A stretch of DNA of 64,000 bases, taken from assembly GCA_930367205.1 (NCBI GenBank), contig OV884015.1, positions 106,332,509 through 106,396,508 on the forward strand, written 5' to 3'. This document shows positions 1 through 10,360 of this stretch, piece after piece (position 1 is the stretch's first letter; each line of letters begins with the position of its first letter). The position numbers and the translations under genes were made by a program. Below the pieces are notes generated by a model. The model made no database searches, had not been told where the DNA came from, and saw nothing but the letters and a program-made list of their open reading frames with translations. Source of the stretch: Acanthosoma haemorrhoidale. Its lineage: Eukaryota; Arthropoda; Insecta; Hemiptera; Acanthosomatidae.

Positions 1-2564
1 TTGAAGTTTCGTGACGACAATAGTCGAACGGACGTTTTGGCCAACCTGATACACTCGTAGTTATACATACCGTAGCATAGTTATAAAATGGCTGAATTGT
101 TAACAAAGTGCTCAGACTGGCGTGCTTTGAAATTTACACAGCTTCGAAGTTTATCTCGCTTTGACAAATAGTTTTTAACAAGAATCTTAATGCATTAATT
201 TATTAAAATTTATCGTTAGTTATGTCACATATATATATATAATCATATCTTAACAAATGTTTATCAGTAACACCCTAAGGACTGTGTCTCATACGTGAAA
301 CATTATTATAATTAACCCTATTATAATTATCTTATCTTAACCTATTAGTAACTTATCTTTCCTTCCCAGACCTCTATTCTAAATAATTGGCTCCCACGAC
401 CTTTTCTGTCTGGCCCTTTTCTGCTACCCCTACCCTAAGCTTTTCTACACAGATAAATAGCGTTTAGGCATAAGACAGTTGGTTGGTTCCTGATGTGCTC
501 AGGCCCCATAGTCCCTAGATCTTAGCCTGTAACTATATATTATTGTACATTTGTGTTTTATACCAAATAAAGTTTATTCTAAGAGTTATTGAGCGACAGA
601 AATATAATTGTTGATATCATTCTTTTAATCATTGGCATATGAGGTTTTTCGATTATAAACTTTATCATCGAGGACACCCCAAATAGTTATAATGAACAAG
701 ATTATAGTATTTATCTACTCTGTGCTCATCCTGTGTTTCCAAACAGTTTATCTGGGATAGAAATATGGTTTATAGCGACAAATGAGCTTCGCCAACCTTT
801 AGATCGTTACAACCTAACGCCATGGACTGTATCCAGGTGAAGCAAAGTCTGATGGTTGGAGGAGAGGAGATCATACAGGGGCAATAGGCGGATGAGAGAA
901 GACCATCTCACGAGGAGAAGGTGATCCGGGAAGTTGGCGAGGGTGCGTCCAGGAGATGAAGTATCGCTTTGACAAATGAGCTTTCTCCTCGCTCTCCTGC
1001 TTCCTACCTGCAGGAGGGGTGTTATCCTACAGGGGAGGGTGCGTGAAATATTTCAAAACGGAAATCACACTTTGTACTCCTAACTAAGTTGCTAAATTCC
1101 ACTTGTCTCCATGGCTTTTAGTAATGTGTTCTCCACAGCGGGGAAACGTGACGATTTCGGTTAGTGGACAAATAAATATGTCAAACCAAGTAGTTATCTT
1201 TGAGCTCGTTTTCATCCGTTTAAGATCAATACAAGTCAGATATTTACACTGTTATATTTGCTGTTGCTGTGGTACACTTGCTGTCACGTGAACATTTCAC
1301 GTAAGGTTCAGTCATCTATTGGCATTTGTTTTTAATGGTCACTCTCTTCCCCCCCCCCCCCCACAACATTTATACTCACCACGAGCATAAATAGTAAGAC
1401 TGGCAATCTCGGAGAGCAAATATTGGGTGAACAGATAGTACACACTTGACAGCAAGCTTAAACATGAAAACATTCGCGCCCGCTAGACTCCGTACTAAGT
1501 CAGATGTTTTATAAGTGGATAGTAGCGAGACCAACAGGTCGCTTGTACTACATAAGCTGCGGTACAAGATTCACTGATTATCTAGCGGGCTACCTAATAA
1601 TTATCAAATGATTACATGGTCCACTTGTAATAATAAACCTTAAATTTAAAACTAGTATTGTTTTTTATTGAAACTATTTTTTTACCTGCTGAATGAGTGT
1701 AACGAATTCATTTCCTTACTTAATACTGGTAGGGATTTTTGTAATTAACATCTTTTAATATGATACTTTTTGGAACCTGAAGATTTTTTGTACAAGCTAA
1801 TTTCTAACTAAACCCTTTGTTTTATTTTTTTATTATTATGAAAGCATTGCCTGTTTTATAATTCACAGTAGGCACAAAAAGAATACTAATAAATTCTCGT
1901 TGAGCTTCGAACACAAAGGCTGCTGTCATCATGTATTTATGTATTATAAAAGAGACAAGTACACAAACTGATCATTTTGTTTGTTGATAACTAGATACCT
2001 CACAAGTTACGATCATGCGGGTACTGTATACCCTTGGCGCCGGCAAAGATAGTTGAACTTCTCCTTTCATGACATTTTTATGTAGGTACTAACCTGGTTA
2101 TAAATTTCTTATAAAATTCTTGATAACTTGGAATAAGTACACCTTTAAAGTCAGTACAATTCTGGATTGTAAACTGCGCATTATTTCGAATTTTTCTAGT
2201 TTTGAAAACTTCAGCCATAGGGAAAGATATAGAAAAATTTTCCAAAATTATCATTACAACAATTAGTTGCCAGTTTATAAAATAATCATATCGTATCTCA
2301 GACATTCTTCAATTACCTTACTGTAATGCCGATGTACATACTACAAGTGTCGGTGCAGATGAACTAACCTAAGGCTATACCATAATAATGTAATAATTAC
2401 ACCCAAAAGAGGCAACGATCATGCGTTGCTGGGGTTTTACAAACTTCGAAATTATTCCACTCAGAAATACATATATCGAATCACGGATATAAGAGCATTT
2501 TCAGCACTCGCCCTAGGGCTACCTTACCTAGGTAGGAAGGGTATACCTAGCTGGCAGTAGGTAT
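1..2564. other. No gene recognised; AT-rich non-coding DNA
   Basis: All reading frames here are short and AT-driven. Positions about 300-600 have an LTR-like look: a TATA-like GATAAATAG near 450 and an AATAAAG polyadenylation-type signal near 568, but no paired repeat is present. Positions 820-1050 form a GC-richer purine-rich block with no readable frame. A minus-strand frame at 1376-1567 (63 codons, ending close to a GTGAGT donor-like site) is open but resembles no family I know. Confidence 0.5.
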
Positions 2565-2604
2565 AAACTGCACCCCCTGAGAGGACTCAGCCCAGGGGCC
2601 TTCA

Positions 2605-3520
2605 ATGGACCTTGGCGCTGAGGTAGTGGACGACGAAGCCTCTATGAGCTCGCTTGCGACGCTTGTAGAGGAGGCAAGCGGACTGGTAATGGAGACAGAG
2701 AGCTTGGCGCCTGGTAGGGACGCTGCATCCAAGGATGTAGGCGAGACCTGGGGATGCTAGTATTGCATCCTACGCGATTGCTGCCGGAGGAAAAAGGGTG
2801 GCGATTATCCCTAGTGGATATCCGTCCACTCAGCTGACGAAGGAGAATTGCGAGGAAATGAAGGGCCAGCTGATGAAATTTGTCGATCAGCTGGAAGAAG
2901 AGAAAGGGACACAGGCTGAATTCAGCGGAATTTACCCACATGTGGGAGCCTGTGTCATAGTCTGCGACAACCAGGAGACCAAGGGCTGGTTGTCGACTAT
3001 AGTACCCAATTTTAAAATCAGTGGGGATCTGGAGCTCCGTGTAGGAAAGGTGGAGGAGCCTCATAAAACCGCGAAGGTAGGAACCTTCATTACAGGAGAA
3101 ATGCCTCTGGAAGGACATTTCATGAAGAGGATCAGAACCCAAAACTCTAGGGTACCTGATATTGGATTATGGAGACTCCTGGGCACCAAGATGGAGAAGA
3201 ATGGCTTCTTTGCGATCCTGTCTGCCCCAGAGACTAGTATGGAATACCTTGAGAAGCGGAAGCTTATGCTGAACTATGGGTTCACTAAGGTCGCTATCAG
3301 GGTGTTGGATAAGAAGAAGCCGCCGAAAGTAGTACAGGAGAGGAAGGCGGCTGATAAGGTGGAGGAGGCAAGGAGCGAACCCGAGGTGGAGGAGTCAAAG
3401 GGGATCGCTACGACGAATTTGCCAACTCCAAAGGATGGCCCCAAGGCGAGGACTGTGGCGGCTGCGGGGGGTGGCCCCGTGGTGGGGGCTGGTGGCGCGC
3501 TAGGTCTGGGCCCTCTGTGA
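2605..3520 (+). pseudogene. LINE ORF1 protein, DUF4780-like, one frameshift
   Basis: The long uninterrupted part encodes about 258 residues (from 2746; often started at the GTG at 2798). It opens with IIPSGYPSTQLTKENCEEMK, then a region with VGACVIVCDN and KGWLSTIVPNFK, then GLWRLLGTKMEKNGFFAIL and a lysine/glutamate-rich tail ending in a Gly/Ala/Pro-rich stretch. This order (a short strand, a C-x-N-containing strand, a W-x(2)-L motif) is the pattern of the DUF4780 domain found in ORF1 proteins of arthropod LINEs, which likely bind the element's RNA. An upstream ATG at 2605 starts an acidic leader in another frame, so one single-base shift near 2745 separates leader and domain. No CCHC knuckles are visible; they may lie in the deleted part. 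Confidence 0.7.
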
Positions 3521-3609
3521 TGGGGAGGCCTGGGTTTGGCGCTGTCTCCCGGCGTCCGCCTCGGGGAGGCCCTCCGGGGACCGGCAGGCACTGATCATGG
3601 TGGGATAGT

Positions 3610-3805
3610 GGGATCACCAATCTGCAGATTCTGCAAGAAAGAGGGAGAAACGGCACGTCATATAATATGTGACTGTGATAACTTAGCTAGAAGGCGATAC
3701 TTTCATTTTGGTAGTGATCGCATTGTAGACCCCAAACTATGTGAACTGATCGATCCATTCAGTATCCTCAGATTTGCAAAGGCCGTGGGCCTGTCACATA
3801 TTTAG
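3610..3805 (+). pseudogene. LINE ORF2 extreme C-terminus
   Basis: The frame reads SPICRFCKKEGETARHIICD, then LARRRYFHFG, and ends SILRFAKAVGLSHI before a stop. The C-x(2)-C...H-x(3)-C array with ETARHIICDCD is the zinc-finger-like end of ORF2 polyproteins in I/R1-type and related LINEs. It is separated from ORF1 by only about 90 bases, so endonuclease, reverse transcriptase and any RNase H domain are missing. It is followed by a 3' UTR of about 60 bases and the A-tract. Confidence 0.7.
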
Positions 3806-3906
3806 GACAGAGACATGGACGGCACACAATAGGTCTCAGTGAGGCCGCGGTGCACAAATGCCGAAACAAATAATAAAAAAAAAAAAAAAAAAAAAAACTG
3901 CACCCC

Positions 3907-4262
3907 TACCCATTAGCAATGGTGTGAACTAGAAGTCAATCAACCTTGGGAGGATTTCGGAGTAAGGGAGGATTGTACATCGAGAGGCCATGCGAGCGGT
4001 GACCAGCTTCATATGCAACCATTACACGGAAATTTTAAATCAGGTTTGCAGACTGGGCACCCTATAGAAAATGGAGGACAAAGGTAAAAGATGATAAAAT
4101 AGGATTGCAATATTGATATTACAGTGATCCGAAATTATATCTTGGCGAACGAGGAAAAACTGGATACCGAAATAGAATCGTAAATTTTCGGAAAGGTCGA
4201 TTTCTACAAAAAACGCTTAGTAAATGGTTCGGGTATGAGACTATTCCTGGAGTGATCTTTTT
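3907..4262. other. No gene recognised
   Basis: Unique-looking AT-rich sequence between two LINE fragments. The minus frame at 4119-4313 runs into the 3' end of the family A copy and is not a gene. Confidence 0.4.
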
Positions 4263-4665
4263 TTTTTTATATTGAAGCTTCTTTATTGTGCTAAAATCTG
4301 CCTTATTAGGCAATAAGTAATTGAGTTAAATGTTCTCATTCATGCCATATTTACAATCTCCATTCACTCGCTTATTCATACAGTATTTACAAACAGCCCA
4401 GAGGCCTCCCAAATCCACAGGTTGTCACCTCCCTCGCATGCGAGAGAGCAAGCGGAGTCTTGGGAAGTCCCCTACGCTCCTTCGGATACGAGCCAGTGGA
4501 GGCTGACCAAGAGCGCGAGATCCACATACGCTCAGGACATGATTGGAGAAACTGGCCATTGCCAGGACTTTCACTGTCACGTATTTATATCAGGTCACGA
4601 GGTCACTCCAACTTTAGTCTCCGGGGAGGATTATAGGGATGAGTGGTGCAGTGTAAAACTCAATG
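4263..4665 (-). mobile_element. LINE family A (jockey-like), 3' UTR fragment
   Basis: The minus strand carries the end of ORF2 plus the 3' UTR shared by all family A copies: a block with GCCAGTTTCTCCAATCATGT, a stretch encoding SASTGSYP-like shadow peptides, then GGCTGTTTGTAAATACTGTA and the terminal GGCAGATT..AGCACAATAAAG. The tail lies at 4263-4310 and the 5' truncation at about 4665. The plus-strand frame at 4422-4700 is an antisense shadow. Confidence 0.75.
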
Positions 4666-5274
4666 TTATTGACAATTCTCAACTAATGGAACCTTCGTAA
4701 TGGTGCTCAACTTTGCAATAAACCAAATCGTTTGTGTACAAACAGAGTGTTAAGATAGGTTCATAAAGAAGTAATTATAGGTTATTTTATCAAGTATGTC
4801 GAGGTTTTGTTCTCTTAAAACAAATAAACTAGACGATATATTTAAAAAAAAGTACTATTTGTTGTCAGTCCTGATTTCGAAGTCGAACTTGCAGACTATA
4901 TTGTACAAAAGTAAACACGGTTTGGCCATTTGTTTCAAATGATCCAAGAAGGAAGGTCTGAGGGACTGAAACGAGCCAGGAAAGAACGTGGGTATTCTGG
5001 AAGAGTTTGTATCGGAGCTTAAGAGAAGGTTTTTGTCCAAGACGTGCAACAGGAAACTTCAGGCCGCATAGGAGGTATAAAATAACTGGAAGCAACGATT
5101 AGTTTGTCTTACAACATTTCTTTTAACAAAATCATCTGTAAACTTTTTATTATTGTATCCAAGCCGATGTATTTAGATCTTCTTACTTATGTTTTAGTAT
5201 GTTTAACAGTATTTTCTTAATCTTAATGACGGAGTTTTTTTTATTAATTCCAGAGTCATGTGAGAAACTTTGTT
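4666..5274. other. No gene recognised
   Basis: Contains two overlapping minus-strand frames (4855-5095) of 64 and 76 codons in sequence slightly richer in GC than its flanks. Neither resembles a known family and no splice context supports them as the missing terminal exon of the Beat-like gene. Confidence 0.4.
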
Positions 5275-5650
5275 AGTTTTTTTTCTTCATAGCCCCTTTA
5301 AATTTGCACATAATTATATACAATTATAGATACTCAGACAAATCTATTTATCAATTATTTTTGGATTTCCTGTAGCGTCGCTCCATTATATACAGGTTTT
5401 GTTATTTTATAAAAATTATATAATGTAATAAACAAGTATAATAATATGCACTATACGTGTCAAGACTGAACTGACTCTAATAAAGGTAATGGGGCTTACC
5501 TTTTTGATCAACCTTAATTAATTAACTTACATACTAATTATTAACCTAACTTTTCTCGACAGTCTGTTGCCATCGATGCGGGTGGGGTCATAGTGTTAAA
5601 CGCTGAGTTTGTAAGGTGTTGGAACGAGTCAAAAACATTTATATGTCTTC
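5275..5650 (-). mobile_element. LINE family B, 3' end
   Basis: Minus-strand copy of the family B tail: the last ORF2 codons, a GACAGACTGT..CATCGATG match, TTGATCAAAAAGGT, and the 3' block with ATATAATTTTTATAAAATAA, CTGTAGCGTCGCT (plus-strand reading) and CCCCTTTAAATTT before the poly(T). The 5' truncation falls in the sequence encoding the RRHIKFFDSLQ region. A possible TTTGTTA duplication flanks it. Confidence 0.75.
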
Positions 5651-6204
5651 GAGATTTAGAATCATTTGTTATAATTTTAATAAACAGATTAAATGTACAC
5701 AAATGATTTTGCTTATTTGAAGGTATTCTTTCCGTAGCAGGGGTATAAATGAGAGGTCTGCAAATCTACTTTGTATCATTGTAACTTCTAAGATACAAGA
5801 ATGACTTTGTCTCATCATTCAGATTTGTTTTATTTTCTCTAATATTCACCGGCTATTAATTAATTTAGATTCATGAAATAGATAAAAAATGAAATAAAAT
5901 ATGTCGAAAGTGAAGAACTTCATGGAGAGATATTCAAGGTGCAGACCGCGTTAATTATTTCTATGCTAATTAAATAGTTTTTACGAAACAGATCATTATT
6001 TTTCATCAAGATTTGAAATTTAATTTATGGTATTTGTTAGATCATTTTATTAACTGAAAACTACTTAGATATAAAAAAATAAAAAAACTGAAATATTTCC
6101 CTAAACCAAGAATGGCTGAACCAATACAGAAATCTTGGAGAATGGTTAAACCTCGGATTGAAATTTTAGAAAAGAAGATGTAAAATTATAATACTACAGA
6201 TAGG
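5651..6204. other. No gene recognised
   Basis: Very AT-rich sequence with no readable frame and no repeat match that I can see in this window. Confidence 0.4.
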
Positions 6205-6545
6205 AGTTTTTTTGTTTTTTCCTTAGCTCTCAAACTTATACAAATAGGATGTGGGAAAAATTATTTTGGGCTAATGAGTGCCTTACTAAGGGGAGTCCCC
6301 CATTTGAAGGATGTATGAGAAGGATATAGGGTGTGGAATGCCTAAAAAGGCGGATGGAATCAGGAAGGTAGTGAGAGTCTACCAAGGGTTGAGCCTAGGG
6401 GTACCTAGGCAATGGATTGTAGTCGGCCAGGCAAAGCCTGGCCCGCCCCGGCAGGGGCCTGAAATGAGTCAGCCTCTCGGCCGGAAGGTACTACAGATAA
6501 GAGTTCTCGCAAGGCTGTCTATTTCAAAGACTTGCGGTTTTTGAA
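6205..6545 (-). mobile_element. LINE family D, 3' tail
   Basis: The minus strand matches the plus-strand copy at 23690-23970: the GC-rich hairpin-like block GCCAGGC..GCCTGGC with GGCAGGGGCC, then CTCAACCCTTGGTAGACTCT, CATCCGCC, the CCACAC..ATATCCTTCTCATACATCCTTC run and a terminal AGCT..AGGAAAAAA. The tail lies at 6205-6240. The plus-strand frame at 6311-6544 is an antisense shadow. Confidence 0.7.
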
Positions 6546-6992
6546 TGTCTGGGATTGAGTTACTATTAAGTAAACAATGTTTAGTTTTGTCTTTCCACAT
6601 TTATTTCACCACCACTATCACGTGCTCAAAACAGTGCTTTAATTCACAGAGTCAGATTAGTTACTCAAGTACTGGAGTGGTAAGAACGTGTAGCACAGGA
6701 CTGTCCAATATTTATATATAAAAAAAGTTATTGAGTGCAATTAACTCAAACGGCGAATAGTCGAAAAAACAACAACTATTTTTTGCTTTATTGTCTCTAT
6801 TCTACCCTTAACTTTGTAAAAATATCAGAACAGTAAACATGTATATCCCAAATTTGTATATGTTTAACCAAAGGTAGAATATTTTCATACATCGACTATT
6901 AACGAAATAATAAAGTTAAACAGAAAAAATGTTAGAAGATGATTATGGATTATTTTGAGTAACCTGTGTCGGGCATAAGTGATGAATTGTTG

Positions 6993-7163
6993 ACCGAAAT
7001 TACTCATGTATAAAAAAAAAACTATATTAGCCAAACTATGTAACAAAAACGAAAGTGGAAATGCTTGGACTTTTGTTTATAGGTTACCATCGAAATATGA
7101 AATTGTTAATATTAGAAAATAAAGAACATTTCCTAGTTGTAATGTTAATAGTTTTGACGGAGC
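6993..7163 (+). repeat. 171-bp direct repeat, copy 1
   Basis: Starts ACCGAAATTACTCATGTAT, contains ACTATATTAGCCAAACTATG and TATAGGTTACCATCGAAATA, and ends GACGGAGC. It matches 7739-7909 at the same length, roughly 85-90 percent by eye, mostly through substitutions. Flanks on both sides are unrelated. Confidence 0.8.
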
Positions 7164-7738
7164 GATAAGGTACCTGTGTAAATGTCCGAACAACTAGCAG
7201 CCTAATCGTTCACATGGCAACAGCTATTTTACAAAGGAATTGTTTGAAGTGGGGCGGGGGGCTTGTTAACATGTCTGTTCAAACAATGACTAATTAATGT
7301 AAAATAATAACGGTGTTTACACTCAGCCTACCAGACCCAAACGGTTTAAAACCATAATAGACGCTCTCTGTTAGTGCTGATCAATAGTGACAATTCAACT
7401 ACAACTTTATGGAGACAAAATTACTATAAGAAAGAAATCGTCAATAATTCTGAACTCAATAGTTCAAGAACCCAGACCTTTGAACTATACTAATTTATAT
7501 TATTTGTGAACTCTTTCATTGAAATTATTTAAAAAAATAAAAACACAGTCATATACATTGGTTACCAAGTTTCGTTGGATAAACCTGTAAAATTTAAATA
7601 CAACAAAATGTGACTTTAGTCTAAGTTAGACTTTAGTTAAAACGCCATTAGTGAACTTATAAAACGAATCATATTTTTATAAAAACACAAACGATTTAGA
7701 CTTTTAAACCTAACCGTATTATACACATAGCTCATCAT

Positions 7739-7909
7739 ACCGAAATTACTCATGTATGAAATAAAAACTATATTAGCCAAACTATGTAACAAAAACAAAA
7801 ATTGAAATGCTCGGACTTTAGTTTATAGGTTACCATCGAAATAGCTAATTGATAATTTTAGAAAATAAAGCAAATATTCTAGCTGTAATGGTAACAGTTT
7901 GGACGGAGC
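7739..7909 (+). repeat. 171-bp direct repeat, copy 2
   Basis: Second copy, offset by 746 bases in the same orientation. It lacks TG..CA ends, so a short LTR pair is not favoured. A repeated sequence from an uncharacterised element or a local duplication is equally possible. Confidence 0.8.
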
Positions 7910-8454
7910 TATGTTTCACTTTTAATTAATGGACTGCAAAAAACTACTTATGTATGCAAGATTCCATAATTTAACAAAAAAATTATAAGTAAGACGTTAT
8001 TGTGACAGTAAACAAATATTTCAAAGATACAAAGTATAAAATATCAAAGAAAATGAGAAGGTTTTTAAAAGTTTAAAGAAACAAAAAAACCATAAAGTCG
8101 TTTAAACTACATTGCTTAAAACTAGTGTTTTTTTTTTTGTACTTATACCAGTACTCTTCCCATCCTGTGATGTGACTAGTCCAGTGACTAGTGTACACTC
8201 CCATACTCATGAAAGATCTTTAAAAAAAATGATTAGTATCTTGTGGATATGCGTGAAGTGTTGTACGAAAGCCACAAAATTCCTAACGATAATAACATCA
8301 GAGGCGTAGTGAGTTAAGGTGTGGGGAATGTATTGGCAAATATGCGCGTCTTAGTTGTCTGAAAGCCACAGGAAGCTAACGACATATTATATTTTAAATT
8401 TGAACATTTATGACAATCTTCGATCCGGGTGTTTAATTTTCATAAGTTTATATA

Positions 8455-9325
8455 AAGGGTGTCCCAGAATTGACGCAAGATTTGAATTTCCCGCCATTTG
8501 TGCAGTAAAGTGTTAGCAACCCCAAAAAAAAACCACTTTGACAGCTGACGATTTAGGGTTATTAAAAATGGAGCGTTACGTGATAGACCAACGTGTCTTT
8601 ATTGATGAATATTATCTCAAAAATAATGAAAGTTTAGCGGCCGCAGTTCGAAAATTTCATACAAAATATGGTCGGAATAGTGTTTTGACTTCATCAACTG
8701 TGAAGAGATTAATTGAAAATTTTAGGGAGACTGGATTAGTTGGAGACACTGAACACACTGGTCGTCCAAAAACAAGCCGTTCAAATGCCAATATCGAAGC
8801 AGTGCGTGAGGGTGTTGTTGAAAACAGGAACATCAATTCGGCGTCGTAAACACAGTTCTTTGTGCCGCAATTGGATGATATTGATGTGGCAAATATGTGG
8901 TTTCAACAAGATGGTGCCACACGCCATACAGCACATGAAACAATTCAAATACTGCATAAGACATTTCCAGGTCGTGTACTCTCTCGTTTCGGTGATCAGA
9001 ATTGGCCCCCTAGATCGTGTGATTTAACACCTTTAGATTTCTTTTTATGGGGTTATTTGAAGTCAAAGGTGTATGTCAACAAGCCCACATCCATCCGTGC
9101 ATTAAAAGAGGAAATTCAACCACATTTATGCCAAATGGTCATGGAAAGTTTCGACAAAAGAGTGCGTATGTGCCAGCAAAGTCGTGGAGGCCATTTGCCC
9201 AATGTGTTATTCCATAAATAAGCCTATCTTATTTACTTAATAATTCAATAAAAAAAATAACAACAAAAATACTAAAAACTGTGTTTGCTATTTAAATCAA
9301 ATCTGGCGTTAATTCTAGGACACTA
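8455..9325 (+). mobile_element. Tc1/mariner element M1, internally deleted
   Basis: Terminal inverted repeats GGTGTCCCAGAATT.ACGCAA at the left and its imperfect complement near 9304-9323, in TA-rich flanks. The transposase has an N-terminal part (8538-8849) and a C-terminal part (8862-9221) in different frames. The first catalytic aspartate region is missing because of an internal deletion at about 8853. The same family recurs at 28681-29171 and 39056-39748. Confidence 0.85.
8538..9221 (+). pseudogene. Tc1/mariner transposase, core-deleted (M1)
   Basis: The N-terminal frame reads MERYVIDQRVFIDEYYLKNN, then the helix-turn-helix stretch VRKFHTKYGRNSVLTSSTVK and GRPKTSRS, as in DUF4817-type transposase N-termini. 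After TSIRRR-equivalent sequence it jumps, in a shifted frame, to PQLDDIDVANMWFQQDGAT (second catalytic Asp), CDLTPLDFFLWGYLKSKVYV (third catalytic position) and a C-terminus ending GGHLPNVLFHK. About 150 residues containing the first catalytic Asp (DEATF-type motif) are absent. The protein cannot be active; the element would need a transposase supplied in trans. Confidence 0.85.
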
Positions 9326-10360
9326 TATATATATATATGTACTATTCTAACTGTGAATGGAAATTCAATTACAGTGTTAATTCCAAATTTTGATACTGAA
9401 AACTGGCAATAGATTTGTATTTAATTGTGATTCTCATGCTGTACCAATTGAAGGATGGGCTAAACCATCGAAAACTTTTATAAACAAACAAATAAAGGTT
9501 CCACAGACAACCGGGATGTACTCCTGAGATTTTATTTCAGCCACAAGTTGGAGGTGATATATGAGAAGAGTGTCGCCGATCCGAGGAGCCTAGAGGAGAG
9601 GAAGTAGGGTATTGTTGAGTTATTAGGGTTAAGAGATTGGTGCAGCTACTAGAGGCGAACATTTGGCACTTGCTAAAGTTAAAGGAAGGTTCCCTTATTA
9701 GAGGAAGTGTTTAATAGGCGAGATAGCGGAGGCAAGATCCAAGATGAGGTTTTGTAATGTTTTGATTTATGACTTCCAACGGCTTCCTAATTAAAACTTA
9801 GTTAAGTTACCCTAATCCGACCTTTTCCCATTTTTAATACTTAATAGTGCCGTCAACGCTGTGGTCCATAAATTAAATTACGAAAGTCAAAAAAAAAAAA
9901 ATTTATACACAACAGAAAATATTGTCCGGAAAATATTCTTATTAAAGCCCCCCCCCCCCCGCCGCAAGTTTTTCTTATGAGCTTTTCAGTCCGAACAAAG
10001 ATAAGCGATTTCCATTAATATTGAAATTCCGCGTATTTTATTCCTTCAAGCTAAGCTCGATCAAGCTCGCGGATTTTTAGGCAGAATAATCTCCTGAGTT
10101 CCTGAAAGATTATTCGCTCCTCGTAAGGATGAAGTGTAAGCTCCTTGAAACAGTAGATTTTCCCGAGAGTACCCGGACGAGGAACTGAAGGAGGAACCAT
10201 TAGCAGCGAGAGAAATTTCATATTTTATTTTTCTCAATGGTAAATTATTCTGAAAAATCCGTTTCGCGTCAGTGAAGATTTTAAACTTAAATTAGAAAAA
10301 AATAAAAAATACTTATTTTTTCAACGTCAGAGTAAGTCAAGCGCTAAGAGTAAATAACTA
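9326..10360. other. No gene recognised
   Basis: AT-rich DNA with a C-run near 9948-9960. Around 9540-9760 a purine-rich GC-moderate block has no open frame longer than 60 codons. Confidence 0.4.

Larger units (their letters stand above)
2577..3894 (+). mobile_element. Internally deleted non-LTR retrotransposon (DUF4780-type ORF1)
   Basis: A 1.3-kb element bounded by a 12-bp target site duplication, AAACTGCACCCC, at 2565-2576 and 3895-3906, with a 3' A-tract of about 20 before the right copy. It holds a nearly full ORF1 (2605-3520), then only the last 60-70 codons of ORF2, then a short 3' UTR. Several kilobases of ORF2 (endonuclease and reverse transcriptase) are absent. The flanking duplication shows that the insertion has intact ends, so this is either a non-autonomous derivative mobilised as such or a copy that lost its core later. 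GC content is clearly above the surroundings. Confidence 0.85.
6546..8454. other. No gene; contains a pair of direct repeats
   Basis: AT-rich non-coding DNA. The only structure I see is the pair of 171-bp direct repeats listed separately. The plus frame at 8112-8309 is short and unrecognised. Confidence 0.45.

Noticed and set aside
1376..1567. Candidate C-terminal exon of the Beat-like gene (minus strand, ends near GTGAGT)
   Set aside because: Phase and content give no link to the Ig exon at 21897, and a donor at its end would not fit a terminal exon.
2642..3142. 166-codon minus-strand frame opposite the LINE ORF1
   Set aside because: Antisense shadow of the DUF4780-type ORF1, whose plus-strand motifs are convincing.
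6993..7909. The 171-bp direct repeats as LTRs of a small element
   Set aside because: No TG..CA ends, primer-binding site, polypurine tract or target duplication visible.
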